From NCBI RefSeq assembly GCF_002234675.1, contig NC_019862.2:26610707-26674706 (forward strand): 64,000 bases of DNA. The letters are read 5' to 3'. How positions within the stretch are numbered: position 1 is the stretch's first letter; each line of letters opens with the position of its first letter. The notes beneath the pieces are model-generated. The model searched no databases, was not told the origin of the DNA, and saw only the letters and a program-made list of their open reading frames with translations. This document shows positions 33,442 to 45,400 of this stretch, one piece after another. The DNA is from Oryzias latipes (taxonomy: Eukaryota; Chordata; Actinopteri; Beloniformes; Adrianichthyidae). The position numbers and the translations under genes were made by a program.

Positions 33442-36400
33442 ATGGAAGACAGCAGAAGTGCGTTGGTCGAGAGCCTTATAATATGGGTGAGTTCAAGAAA
33501 CCGATTTATTATTATTATTTGTATTTTTAGAAGGCTCGCGCTCGATATGTCTTTGGTTTCGGACTTCAGAGTCAGGAGGAGGAAGCGCCGTAGTGAACGC
33601 ATAGCTCGGAGAAAGATTTCCTCTCACGAGCGGGTCCCCGCAGGAGCAGCATCCGTAATAACAGCGAAATACGCAGGGGGTTGTTGAGGAGTCGAAATGT
33701 CCTCGCGCCCATCGGCACGAGCCGTACTCTGTAACTTAACACCCAGCCAACACAAAGGCAGCTATGTCCTCCACTTCTAATCCAATTAGGAGGGATATAT
33801 ATGCGGAATGTTGCTCTTTGCAATAATATGGTGAAGCAGATTAAACAAGGAAAGTGGTGAAATACAAACGCTGATGCTGCCTGATGGGGCTCTTTAATTA
33901 ATGTAAAAGTAAACCATTATAACTCTATATATTTCTCGAACCCTGCAAAAAGAGCACAAAAACAAAAATCAGTGGTTAGTGTCAGAGTGATTTCAAATGT
34001 GTTTTTTTTAAATGCCCTGATCATAATTGCTTCTTTTCTCCTCTTCCCATGTTGTTGACCTCGTGCTGCTGCGCAGCTGCAGACCTTCAACACTCCCGCA
34101 CCCTGCATAAGAGTGGAGGAGCTCACCACTGGAGCCGCAATGTCCCAAGCCCTGCATCAGATGTAAGTGGGCACCTCAGCACTACGCACCTGGAACTGGG
34201 TTTGTCATTTCAGTCTTTGCAGTTAGTACATTGGAGCAGCAGGAAGCATTTGAAAGCAAAATGGATGTAAATAAGTATTAGTTGGGGTGTCAGGATTAAT
34301 CGCTTTTTATTCCTGTGATCAAACCACACCGATCTGTCTCAGGCAAGTTGACTTATACCATTATCAGTGGCGGTTTTAGATATGGGCGATGTGGGCGGTC
34401 GCCCAGGGCGGCACTTCATAGGGGGCGGCATTTGCCGTGCCCGATGCGTGCGTTACTCATATGCGTTACTCATATTGTGCTACGATATTCAAAGAGGAAG
34501 CTTGCAGCTTTTAATTTGAAATTGCTTCAGCTGCCGACACTTAACACTTCTACTTTAACACATCAGACTGTTAAGAATGTCTTCATCCTCTTTGCTCTTC
34601 ACAGTTATGGTGCAAAAAAAAAAAAAAAAAAAAATAAAAGATGAAATAACTCAGAGTGAAAAAACGTAAAACAGGCACATGAAAAGGAATTGGGCAGAAC
34701 AAACACCCGTGCTCAACTCAATTTCGACAAAAGCAGGCAATGGGGATTATTTCCCACAATACTTTGCTCTGACACGGCAGACCCGACACGCACGTGACCA
34801 CCGCCCTCTGCTGCAAGACGCTTGCGGCCACACCTCTTTGCTGTAGTCTTTGGAACATTAGTCAAAAAACTCGAGAGGGGGGCGCAACTCGCCGGTGGCT
34901 GGCTGAATCACACTAACAGGCGTGAGGGGAGTCTTTTTCTATCTGACAATCAACTCTGAGCCGCAGCTGCGCCTCCCGTCATAGAGACGGAGCCGCGTGT
35001 GTCAGAGGGAAGGGGAGGGGGAGGGGGGATGAGCGCAGACCATTTTTTATGGATTGAGGTTTTTTGGAGGATTTCTGCTGTTGGTGTTGCACAAATTTAG
35101 GGAAATGCCAAATATTTTTGGAGTAATCCCACTGACGAGTTCTATGATTTAGTCTTTAATGTTTTATAAGACCTAAACATATTAATCACAATAAGTTTTT
35201 TTTTTAGATCTAATCCCTCTGATATGTTTCACAAAGACACACACAGGGCGTCACACATTAAGAAATTATTGTTAAAAATGAAGCAGGAGTCCAGCTCTAA
35301 AAAAAAATGCTCTAAAAAATGATAAAAGAGCAAAAAAAATGGAATTATTTGATTTGTAATTTCTTATTAATATTTCCAGGCTTTCTTTGTTTTGTTCTGC
35401 AGCATGTTCATATTTGTATAATTTTGACAGAATATATTTCTATGGGGAGCAACATATTATTTAAGGTTTAACTGTTCCTGTTTTTATTCATATTTATGTT
35501 CAAAAAGTTCAGTTTAAAAGGTTTAAAAGTTTAGCTTTAGTGTGTTCATTAAATGTTTATCTTCTTCGGCCCAAAACCTTAAGCGTGTTTTTAACTTAGG
35601 CCCCCTGTGTGACTTAGTTTGACCCCCCCGTAATATGAGTCTAGAACATTCATGCATTTTTTTGTGTAAAATAGCTAAATAGAAGATAGGGAACACAACA
35701 GGATGTTGTCAAATTTTGTAGGTGTGCGGGGGGGAGGGGGGGGGGCGCCTGTGGGGTTACTCGCCCAGGGAGTAAGTCAGTGTAGAACCGCCACTGACCA
35801 TTATAAAGTCATTTCAAAATGACATAAATAAATTATATTGATCTTTGCAAACCAAACAATTATTCCAGACCAATGTGTGGAAACACTTTGAATTTAGCAA
35901 AGTCATGTGACCATCCAGTGTGCCAGAATGTTCTAATAATGTTCCATTCAGATTATTTTGGAAAAACAACAGTGGGCTGAACTTTAGGAAACTAATGAAT
36001 CGAATTGTTAAAATGAAACGTTGGACCCCTAAGCGTTAGACTAGATACAATCTTTTATTGATCACTTCAAATATTAAAGCTTCCTTTCGGGGTTAGTAAG
36101 TGAAGACTTGATTGTTGTTTTTTTGCCAGATGATCCACATGAGGAACTCTCTGTGGACGCACTACCTACAGTAGGTAATGCAGGGCTGCGTTGCTGGGGG
36201 AATCTTGAGCAATCCAGTTCAGGATATCTAAACTGGATTTTAGACAGAGTGTAAGCTTGTCTTGATACCAGCTTGATTAAACCAATTTTGGTTTTAGCTA
36301 GTTACGTCGTTTTGTAAATTCCCTTCGGAGCTGCTCTGAATGTGACTTCGAAGTTTGGGTGAAACCCCTCATGCTTCTCACTATGTTCACATGTTTAATA

Positions 36401-39400
36401 TTATGTACAAAATCTAAAACACTTTCTAGGTTTTAGCAGATCCCCTTCAGGAATTTGAAAATGGGATAAATGTAAGAAGTCATGAAACCAGATCCATACA
36501 TTTTTTTGCTATATTTGCTGCAGAGACCCTGCATGGTTCAACGAGGGATGGCTCAGTCGCATCAAAACAGACGTGGAGGACAACTGGAGGCTGAAGGTGC
36601 CAAACACTCCTATGCTCTGCTCGCTGTCTCATCTGACTCTACATATTTTGCTCCATCTCTGTGTTTGTGACACTGTCAGCTGCTTCAGTGGTGCTGCCTC
36701 TGACTTCTGACTGCAATCTCACTATCTGAATGTGTTCATGTGGGTGTTTTTTTTGACATTTGTCAGCTGTTCAGGTCTCTTTATTCCCCCTGTGATTCCC
36801 AAGTTTAAATAAAGGTTTTGTTCTGTTCTCAGATGAGCAACCTGAAGAAGATCCTTCAGATGGTTGTTGACTATTATAAAGAGGTAGGAAATACGGTACA
36901 TCCCTGTTACCTCATCATTTCGAAGCAGCGTTCTACACATCGTCCTGCTTCATACTGGGGACTTTTCAATGATCAAGTCTCTTCAAATGCATCTCACAGA
37001 TTTCTGTTTGTGAACCACCAGGTTTTATCCCAGGACATCTCAGACTTTCCTGTACCTGATTTGTCCCTGGTGGCTGAGCACGCCGACCCGGTGGAGCTGG
37101 GGAGGTTGCTGCAGCTCATCCTGGGCTGTGCTGTCAGATGTGAGCGGAAACAAGGTATGACTGCGTTTCAAATTGTCCACAAAAGCAAAGAGCAAACACA
37201 TCTGCTTACTGTTTGCAGTGTTGCCGAAAAGTCAGAATCCAGTCACTTTTGCATTATGAAGTTACACACGCTTGATATTTTTTTTCAGAATACATTCAGA
37301 TCATCATGACTTTGGAGGAGTCTGTGCAGCATGTTGTCATGACAGCCATCCAAGAGGTCAGTCACTCAGATTAGAGCTGTTAAGCTGACACAGAGGAGCT
37401 TTTCTGAAGATGATAGTGAACATTTGCATGCAGCAAAACTGCAGCTCTTTGGCTTTTTTTTCTCTTCAGCTCATGAGTAAAGAAACCACCAGTCCATTTG
37501 CAGCAGAGCTGTCAGGGGACTTGGAACAGCAGGTCAGTATTGTTGCCACATTTATGGAGACACAGAACAGGCAGATAGAGGACAAGTCATCTTCCATGAA
37601 GCAGCAACTTTTATCCAACACCTTCTCAGCAGCATTCCTCATGGCAGGCCCCCCTTCATCTGTATCTTTTAAGTGGAAGATGAACCACTTTACACATGTA
37701 GCCAATCAGGTCATGTTCAGAAAAGGCATTAAAGGATGGAAATGCAGGGCTGCTCTGTGGCACAGTGGTTAGCGCTCTGGCATCACCAATAGATGGCCCT
37801 TCTTCAAATCCCGGTGGCAACATTTCTGTGTGGAGGTTGCACGTTCTCGCTATGCATGTGTGGATTTTCTCCGGGCACTCTGGCTTCCTCCCACAGTCCA
37901 AAAACAGGCTTCAGACATTGATTGGTTACTCTAAAAGTAGGGTTCGCACGGTCATGAAAAAAACCTGGAAAAGTTTGGGAAATTAAAAAAAGCAATAGGT
38001 CCTGGAAAAGCGTGAAAAACGACATCTTCTGTAAAGTTTTGTCAAAGTCGTGAAATTTTAATATTACGGATGGAAAAATACATTAGGAAATAGAAGAATT
38101 TAACATGAGATTGAAATGTAAATTGCGATGAACGTTCAACCTCACGCTATCGGGGATGGGAGTTAACGTTGCTGTAAAGCGGGTCGAGTTGTCATCAGTT
38201 CACCGCATGATGGATTGTGAAATGCTACAAAATGTAGCTTTAACAACAAGTGGCTTTTCAAGGAGAGGTATCAGATGTGGCAACTGAAAGACCCTGACCA
38301 CAAATGAGCAAATATGCAGACTTTGCTCCAAGTCCTTCAACATCAGCAGCATGAGAGAAGCGGGGCGGATGAGGGGAAGAAACAGCGACAGTTAATGATG
38401 GCGTTACTTTGGAAGCATGTAGCATTCAATTGAAAAAAAGGATAAAAAGGGTGATCATCTTTATAATTGTCTTGTGTATTAAAAACAAACACCTATGGGG
38501 GATCTTTGTTCTAATATTTTGAAGAACCACAAAAGCAAAGAACTCCAAACAGGCTGGGCTCTAACCTAATCCGCTTATCAAAACTATAAAATGAGCTGCA
38601 ATTAAAAATTGAAAAGCCACAATATGTCCGTGTCACAGACACGATCCATTTTCCTTATGTGCTCATCACGGTATCACCAGTCTGTTTGTTCTAATCATTT
38701 TATCCACAAACATTAGAGAGAAAAACGTTGGGTAAAGAATACATATTGACATTGATATCAATATGTTTCTAGTTTAACTAAGGACTGACAGATATTTTTT
38801 TTATTTCAGGCACTTTAAGCTTTTTTTCTGTTTTAGACTATAACAGGGTTTCTGTGTGGCTACATAAAGTTAATATTTGTTGAAAGTGGATTTATATTGC
38901 AGCTATTTGTGAATGCTCACATCCCCACCTGCGAAGCACTACTGCGTAAGCTTACATACGGCCTTATGGAACGCCTGGACAAATCTAAGAACTCAATTAT
39001 CATGTCTCTGACTGATCCCAAAAGAAGCTCATGCCGCTACACTTCTGCCCTGAAGAAACACTGGATACAGCGATTATACTCTTTTTAATTTATATCTTTT
39101 TACTTTTTATTATGTATACTGTATTTGTATCTTCTTCTATGGACCACATCTGAGTCTGAAATAAAAGTGTGTTTTTTTTATATTGCTTTTTTTCTTTTGT
39201 AAATGTTAAAAGATACAATTTTAGATATACTTACACAATTTTTATAGATACTAACCTAATATATTGTCACCGCAGCGAATGTGTGTGGGTGGGTGGGGGA
39301 TGGGGGGTGGGGGGTGGGGGTTGGGGGGTGGGGGGTGGGGGTTGGGGGGGGGGGGGGGGGGGGGCGAAACATTTTCTTTTTCCTAGGGGGGCCTTGCAAA

Positions 39401-42400
39401 AAATAATTGAGAAGCACTGCCATAGACTAAAAGATACAGTTCAAGTAGTTAAAGTTAAAGTCCCATTATCTGTCACACACCTAGGTGTGTGACGTTTGTT
39501 CTCCGCAATTGACCCATCCCCTGGGGGGGCAGTGAGCAGGAGACACAGCCGCGCTCAGGAACCATTTGGTGGTTCAAACCCCCAAATCCAACCCCTTAAT
39601 AATGAATGTCAAGCAGGGAGGCAGTGGGTCCCATTTTTTAAGTCTTTGGTATGACCCGGCCTGGGTTTGAACTCACGACCTTCCAGGTCTAGTTGCTTAT
39701 AGTTTTCATGAGCAGATGAGGTCAGTTAGTTTGTAGTTCTTTTCAATTTTAGAACGGAAATCACAAAAAAATGTGTTTTACGGCAGCTGCAATTCTAACG
39801 GCAAGCCAGACAAACTTGGATGCATCAATATGTGTCTTGTTTTGATTCAGCAGCACCGACTAAAATAGTCTGTCTGCAAAAGGGTTTATTTTTTGTTTTG
39901 CAAATGATGTGGAAAGTTATGTTAATATTTAGGAAACTATTATGGAAAACCATTGATAAAAAAACCCTGTAAAAGTGTGTCTAGGTGTGAGTGTGCTAGC
40001 AGTGATTGTGTGGCCTGCGACAGATTGACCTGGCCAGGGTTAACCCCGCCTCCACCAAACAGGAGCTGAGATAGGCTCCAGCATCCCTGTGACCCCAAAA
40101 GAAATTGAGCGTGTTAAGAAAATGGATGGATGGATGGATGCATGTGCAATCAAAAGCTGCACCAAGAAAAAAATATATGTTTTTGTGAAGTGGTATCAAT
40201 TTTATGTTCAGCTTCATTCAGTTGTCACACAAAAAAATGTGCAAAATGATATTAAAGAACCCTCAAATTACTGCAGAGCTTGTACATTTGAAATTTTCTA
40301 GAACTTGCCAATAAATAAGTCTTCAATTCCACTTCTTATTTGTGTTTACAGCTTAAAAAAGCACTGGAGGAGCTGACTGAACTTCTTTCAGAAAAGGAGG
40401 CCCTTACCCAGCGCTGTCAAGAGCTAGACATGCAGGTAGAGACACCGTTTGTACACACTCGTCCAAACTCCAAAGTAAGATCACCGACTCTCACTGTTAG
40501 CGAGCTCTCCGTGTCGGCTCACACATTTGTCCCTGGCGCAGTCTAAACAGGAGTTGTGTAACTCTGTAGTGCTTGTGTTCATTGTCTGGAGCTGCTGTGG
40601 CAGAATGAGTGTGGGCTTACAGTCTGAGCTCACTGGGCCACCAAGCCAGAAGGTCTGTTTCAGCAGTGTGCAGACAGGCTAACCCACACACTGATCAACT
40701 GTTAACTGCATTCTTGACAGACCTTTGTGATCACTTCCGTCTGCAAAGAGAGGTAAGTCCAACTGCTGGGGGGGAACTTAACACCTCTACACCAGCTGCT
40801 CACACGTGTGTTCTAACTCTGCTAACATGTGACTACGAACCATTTCTATCCAGGACAAGTCATGATGTTCTGCTTTTTATTAACTTCTGGTAATTACATC
40901 TGCCTGCCAAAACAACAGTTTGGTCCTCTGAGTCATTAACATTGTTTTAAAGGGGCATGTTTAGTTTCTAAAAAATAAACAAAAGCTTTAAACTAGACAA
41001 AGAAACACAAGCTAGCACACAACCATGCTCCCATATCTAGTTTTTTTCTTAAAGGAAAACTACGATTATTATTTCATTCGTGACTGTTAGCTTGTTAGAT
41101 GAGATTATTATGATTAGCAAGATTCAAACAAAAAGGCAATTTGAAATAAAGGAAACAGGGATTTTTTAATAAAGTAGTGGTTTAGTTTACCTCGAAAATA
41201 CAAAAAAAAAAAAGAACCACAACTGAGCTTTATCACAAGGCCTGTAAAAGAGATCAACAAATCTGTACTTAGTGTTTTAAGCACTAATTGGCAACCTAAC
41301 ACAAAGGGGTTTATATATGTTTTGATTAAACCGCGTCAAACATAAAGGGGTTCACAAAGACAACCAACATTGAAGGGACTAAGCCGTGATAACCCCCCTC
41401 ACATCAGACAGGCACATGGTACGGTCTAACGAGTTGACTTCAGCATTTAAGTCAGCTGCACTTTTGGCTGCAGTGTTTACTTCCTGAAGAAGAACGCATA
41501 CAGGTAACAGAAATTATCGACAACATTTAATTTTATACTGTCAACATGTTCACTCTGTTTAAAATATGGCTTTATACAAAAAAAAAATATCCAACTCCCA
41601 GTTTTAGTGTATTTAAGTTAAAGATGTTTCAATTTTATGAATTCATTAAGAAGATTAACACACCCAAGGCAAGTAACACTGGAATAAATTGTGCTCTTTT
41701 GTTTGATAATTAATCCCCTCCTCTAAGTAAATTTTGTTTTGTAAAAAAATTTGTTTGTAATCTTTTTTATATATTTTCCTAGCTATTTTATTTTCTTATC
41801 AGTAAGCTCTATTATTGATATGTTCCTGCTATTTCTATTAATTACTGTAATTGAATAAGTTTGAAATGATAACATTGGTTATTGCGGCTAATGTCCTATT
41901 TGATTCCTTCATGTTGTGTTTTGTACTTTAATATTCTGTTCAATAAAGCTAGAAAAAAAAAGTCTTTTGTGGGATAACCCAAGCTCAAACCATTCACCAG
42001 AGCAAAGTTAAAACGGAGTCCAATTGAGATTTTATTTGACAATCTGTTCTTTTATGACCCTAAATGTAGGGGTTATGCATTAAGATGTATTTCTGTATTA
42101 ACCATCAAAGCAGGTGAAACAGGCCTATAAATTAGACTGCTGGTTGAACAAGCTAACCTGTTATTAACTTGTTTGCTTGACCTCTGTTGGTGCTCTGCAT
42201 GAATTGATTGCCATTTGTTTGAACTGCCTGGGGAAGAAAACCACTTAATTGCACAGTTAAAGACAGTTTTCTATTCTATGCTTTGCATGGGACATTTAAC
42301 TTTAATCAGCCTAACTTTTGATTCGAAACTCCTCAGGAGAGCGGTTCTCACTCGCCCTTGTTGTGGTCAGGTAACTGCTCTTCAGGAGGAACGAAACAGC

Positions 42401-45400
42401 TTATTGGCTGAGAATGATGTGCTAACAGACCGAGCCAATCAGCTGGACACGTTTGATGACCCGAGCACACCCTCAGGAAAAAAACACAGTCAGCTGCAGC
42501 TGCAGTTTGAAGCATTGCAGGAAGAAAACTTCAGGTGTGTACATTCATGTGGCCAAAATTTCATCCAGAAAAAAACTGTGAAACTACAAGTTTATTTATT
42601 TATTTATTTATTTTAGGTTGGAGGCTGCAAAGGATGATTACCGAATCCACTGTGAGGAGCTGGAAAAGCAGCTGATAGAACTTCAGCACCGCAATGATGA
42701 GCTCACCAGCCTGGCAGAGGAATCCCGCGCTCTTAAAGATGAACTGGACGTCCTGAGGTCCACACTTCTGCCTTGTTCCTGTTCCAAACGCATAACTTCT
42801 GTCCGTCTCTGAACACCAGAACACCGACTGAAGATGCATCCGTTTCAGGAACTGCTCGGATCGGGTGGTGATGCTTGAGGCCTCGGTCGAGACGTACAAG
42901 CGTAAGTTGGAGAATCTTGGTGACCTAAAGAGGCAGATGAAACTGCTGGAAGAAAATAATATGACATACATGCAAAACACCGTCAGTCTGGAGGAAGAGC
43001 TTCGCAAAGCAAACGCTGCCCGTGCACAGCTCGAAACATACAAACGACAGGTAAATAAAGCTACAATTGAAAAGCTACAGGCCAAAATAAAGCTACAATT
43101 CAAAGATAATTGATTTGGAACATTAACACAGGATTTGCTGACAGGGACTGATGTTTCGTTCCAGGTTCAGGAGCTTCACAAAAAAATGTCTGAAGAGTCG
43201 AGGCGAGCAGATAACCTCGCTTTTGAGATGAAGAAGTTGGAGGAGAAACATGAAGCTACGCTGAAGGAGAAGGAGGTTGGAAAAAATTGTTGAACTCAAT
43301 TAGTAGCAATAGATCTTTTGAACTATTCTATTCTTGAAAACTTCTGACCAACAATTTTCCAATAGAGGGTCATCATTGAAAGAGATTCTCTCAAGGAAAT
43401 CAATGAAGAACTGCGATGCGCTCAGGCCCAGCAGCACCAGCTCTCTCAAGCAGGTAGCTCATGTCACACTTTTGACAGTAACAATGCTGCCTTTAGATTG
43501 ATTTAAGCCTCATCTTTTTCCACAAAGGGATTTTTCCTTCTGGGAGCCCCAGCCACGATAACCTGGCAGCTGAGTTAATACCCATTGAATATAGGTAATA
43601 TTTTTTGCTGTCACAAACATGAGTTGTATCCTTCTATTTATATGCGGGCTGGCTTTGTATGACTTTCAGGGAAAAGTTCATCCAGCTGCAGCATGAGAAT
43701 AAAATGTTGAGGGTGCAGCAGCAGGACTATGAGCAGGAGAAGCTCACTGATCTGCAGGTCCAGCTGGAGGAAGCTAAGAAGACGTGCAGTCAACTCGACA
43801 CTGAGAACAGGTGAAGAAAATCAATGTCCGGATATCTTTTGGCAAACGTATTCCTATTGCATGTTAACCTTCACCTGCACACTGGAACGTTTCCAGACTG
43901 AGCCGAGCGCGGATCAGCGAGCTGCAGCAGCAGGTAGAGGATCTGCAGAAGGCCCTGCAGAGTCAGGCGGCCAAACCTGATGATGTGAGTGTGCCAGCAG
44001 GCCTTGGAGCCGGGGTTGAGGGATTAAATGATGAGCTCTGGTGGACTTTATTGTCTAGTAGTACACAAAAAATATATTAAAGTTAAATATGTTTAATCAG
44101 CACAAGGTAATTGTGTAAAATGTAAGGTGTCAAGAATTGTGTTCTGGAAGTTGTGTCTATGAATTGACAGAATGGACAAAGCCTTTTGGATAAGAGGTGA
44201 AATGTCTTTAACTTTAAAAACCAAGTCCAGATGACAGCCCTTAAACCACACCCAGCAAATTAATATTTAAAGCGAGCCAAGTCAATAGAAAATAATGTCT
44301 CGTCAAATCAAAAACTTCACGTTTAAACCTTTTTTTTCAATCCAAGCTTTTGTTTTTAAAAAAGGTTTGCATTTAGTAATTTTTAAACAAGATGGTAGTA
44401 AAAAAAAAAAGACCAATGTGATTGTTATGAAACACGTATTTGACTTTAAAGATGGTAAATAGAAAAAGTAAGTGAATCCTTATGTTACATTCACAATGAG
44501 CATGTGACTCGAGAATACACAGTCTTGAACGTGCGTTTAGTTCACACTGGACAAGTAGGGAGTGACTTCTTTCTTCTTGTTCTTTTCCTACTATCTACTA
44601 GCGCAGGGGTCGGGAACCTTTTTGGCCAAGAGAGCCATAAACGCCACATATTTTGAAATGTAATTTCGAAAGAGCCATACAATAATGTAGTGTCCCTTTC
44701 CCACACTGAGGCACGGAGACTTAACCTCTTTTAAGGTTCTTTATTCGGGTTACTGCAGACCGCAACAAACGCCGAACAATTAATTCAGCAACTCCTGAAT
44801 CTCTCCCGCCGAGACGAGACGAGAGCGCGTCTCCCAACTTTATATTCCCCTGCTCCCGCTGCAGCCCTCCCCTTTCCCTTATTCGGCCCATAGCTGAACC
44901 CCATTGGTCCAAACTACCTAACAACAGGCTGAGCGACAGAACTGAGAGCCAATCAGCTCTCTGCTTGATGCGGTCAATGAACTCCAGAACTTTTAACGCG
45001 GCCCAACAGCCATCCAACTCAGTCCGCGACAATATGTTTAAAACTAAAATACAAGTGAATGTGTGCATTTGATGTAATTTCAACCTTTTTAAAGTACAGT
45101 AAGTCTGTGGATTCTTTTTAATAACATTGTTATTCTGTTTCTAATAAATGATGAGTATTTCTCGTGGTAGTTTTGCTGATGGTCTAGTCTGGTTGATACG
45201 TGGTGAGTTTCTGCTTCATGCAGGCGTTGAGACTTTAAACGTGATCTTAGGTTGGTATGAATGTTTTGTAGATGTGAGACAGACTGATCACATGCGGACC
45301 TGGAGCCAAACACACACTCACACGCTGCAGTTAGTGACAGGCAGTGGGTTTTACCTATTTACAATCCCTGCGCGATTCACCTGCTGCCTGTCCCCACAAC

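Larger units (their letters stand above)
37939..39969. mobile_element. Decayed hAT element inserted in the SINE-like repeat, hook1 intron 7
   Basis: The left end AGGGTTCGCACGGTCATGAA and the right end, reading CAGGGTTTTTTTATCAATGG on the other strand, are decayed inverted repeats of a familiar hAT type. TAAAAGT flanks both sides (37932-37938 and 39970-39976). Around 38230-38400 a broken frame still shows a BED-type zinc-finger half (CRLCSKSFNISSM), followed by frameshifts. Later insertions lie inside: a LINE fragment, a G-rich array and another repeat near 39454. Confidence 0.6.

Noticed and set aside
33442-33687. 81-codon frame reading through the hook1 exon 1 donor
   Set aside because: The first 15 codons are hook1 exon 1. 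A strong GTGAGT donor at 33487 and the match to the next exon (LQTFNTPAPC) show that the rest is intron.
37752-37825. tRNA-like A and B boxes
   Set aside because: The surrounding blocks are those of a fish SINE-like repeat; no tRNA cloverleaf or anticodon arm can be drawn, so no tRNA gene is called.
40120-40140. Direct repeats that might suggest a CRISPR or satellite array
   Set aside because: It is a short GGAT tail of a SINE-like repeat; no spaced repeat array exists anywhere in the window.
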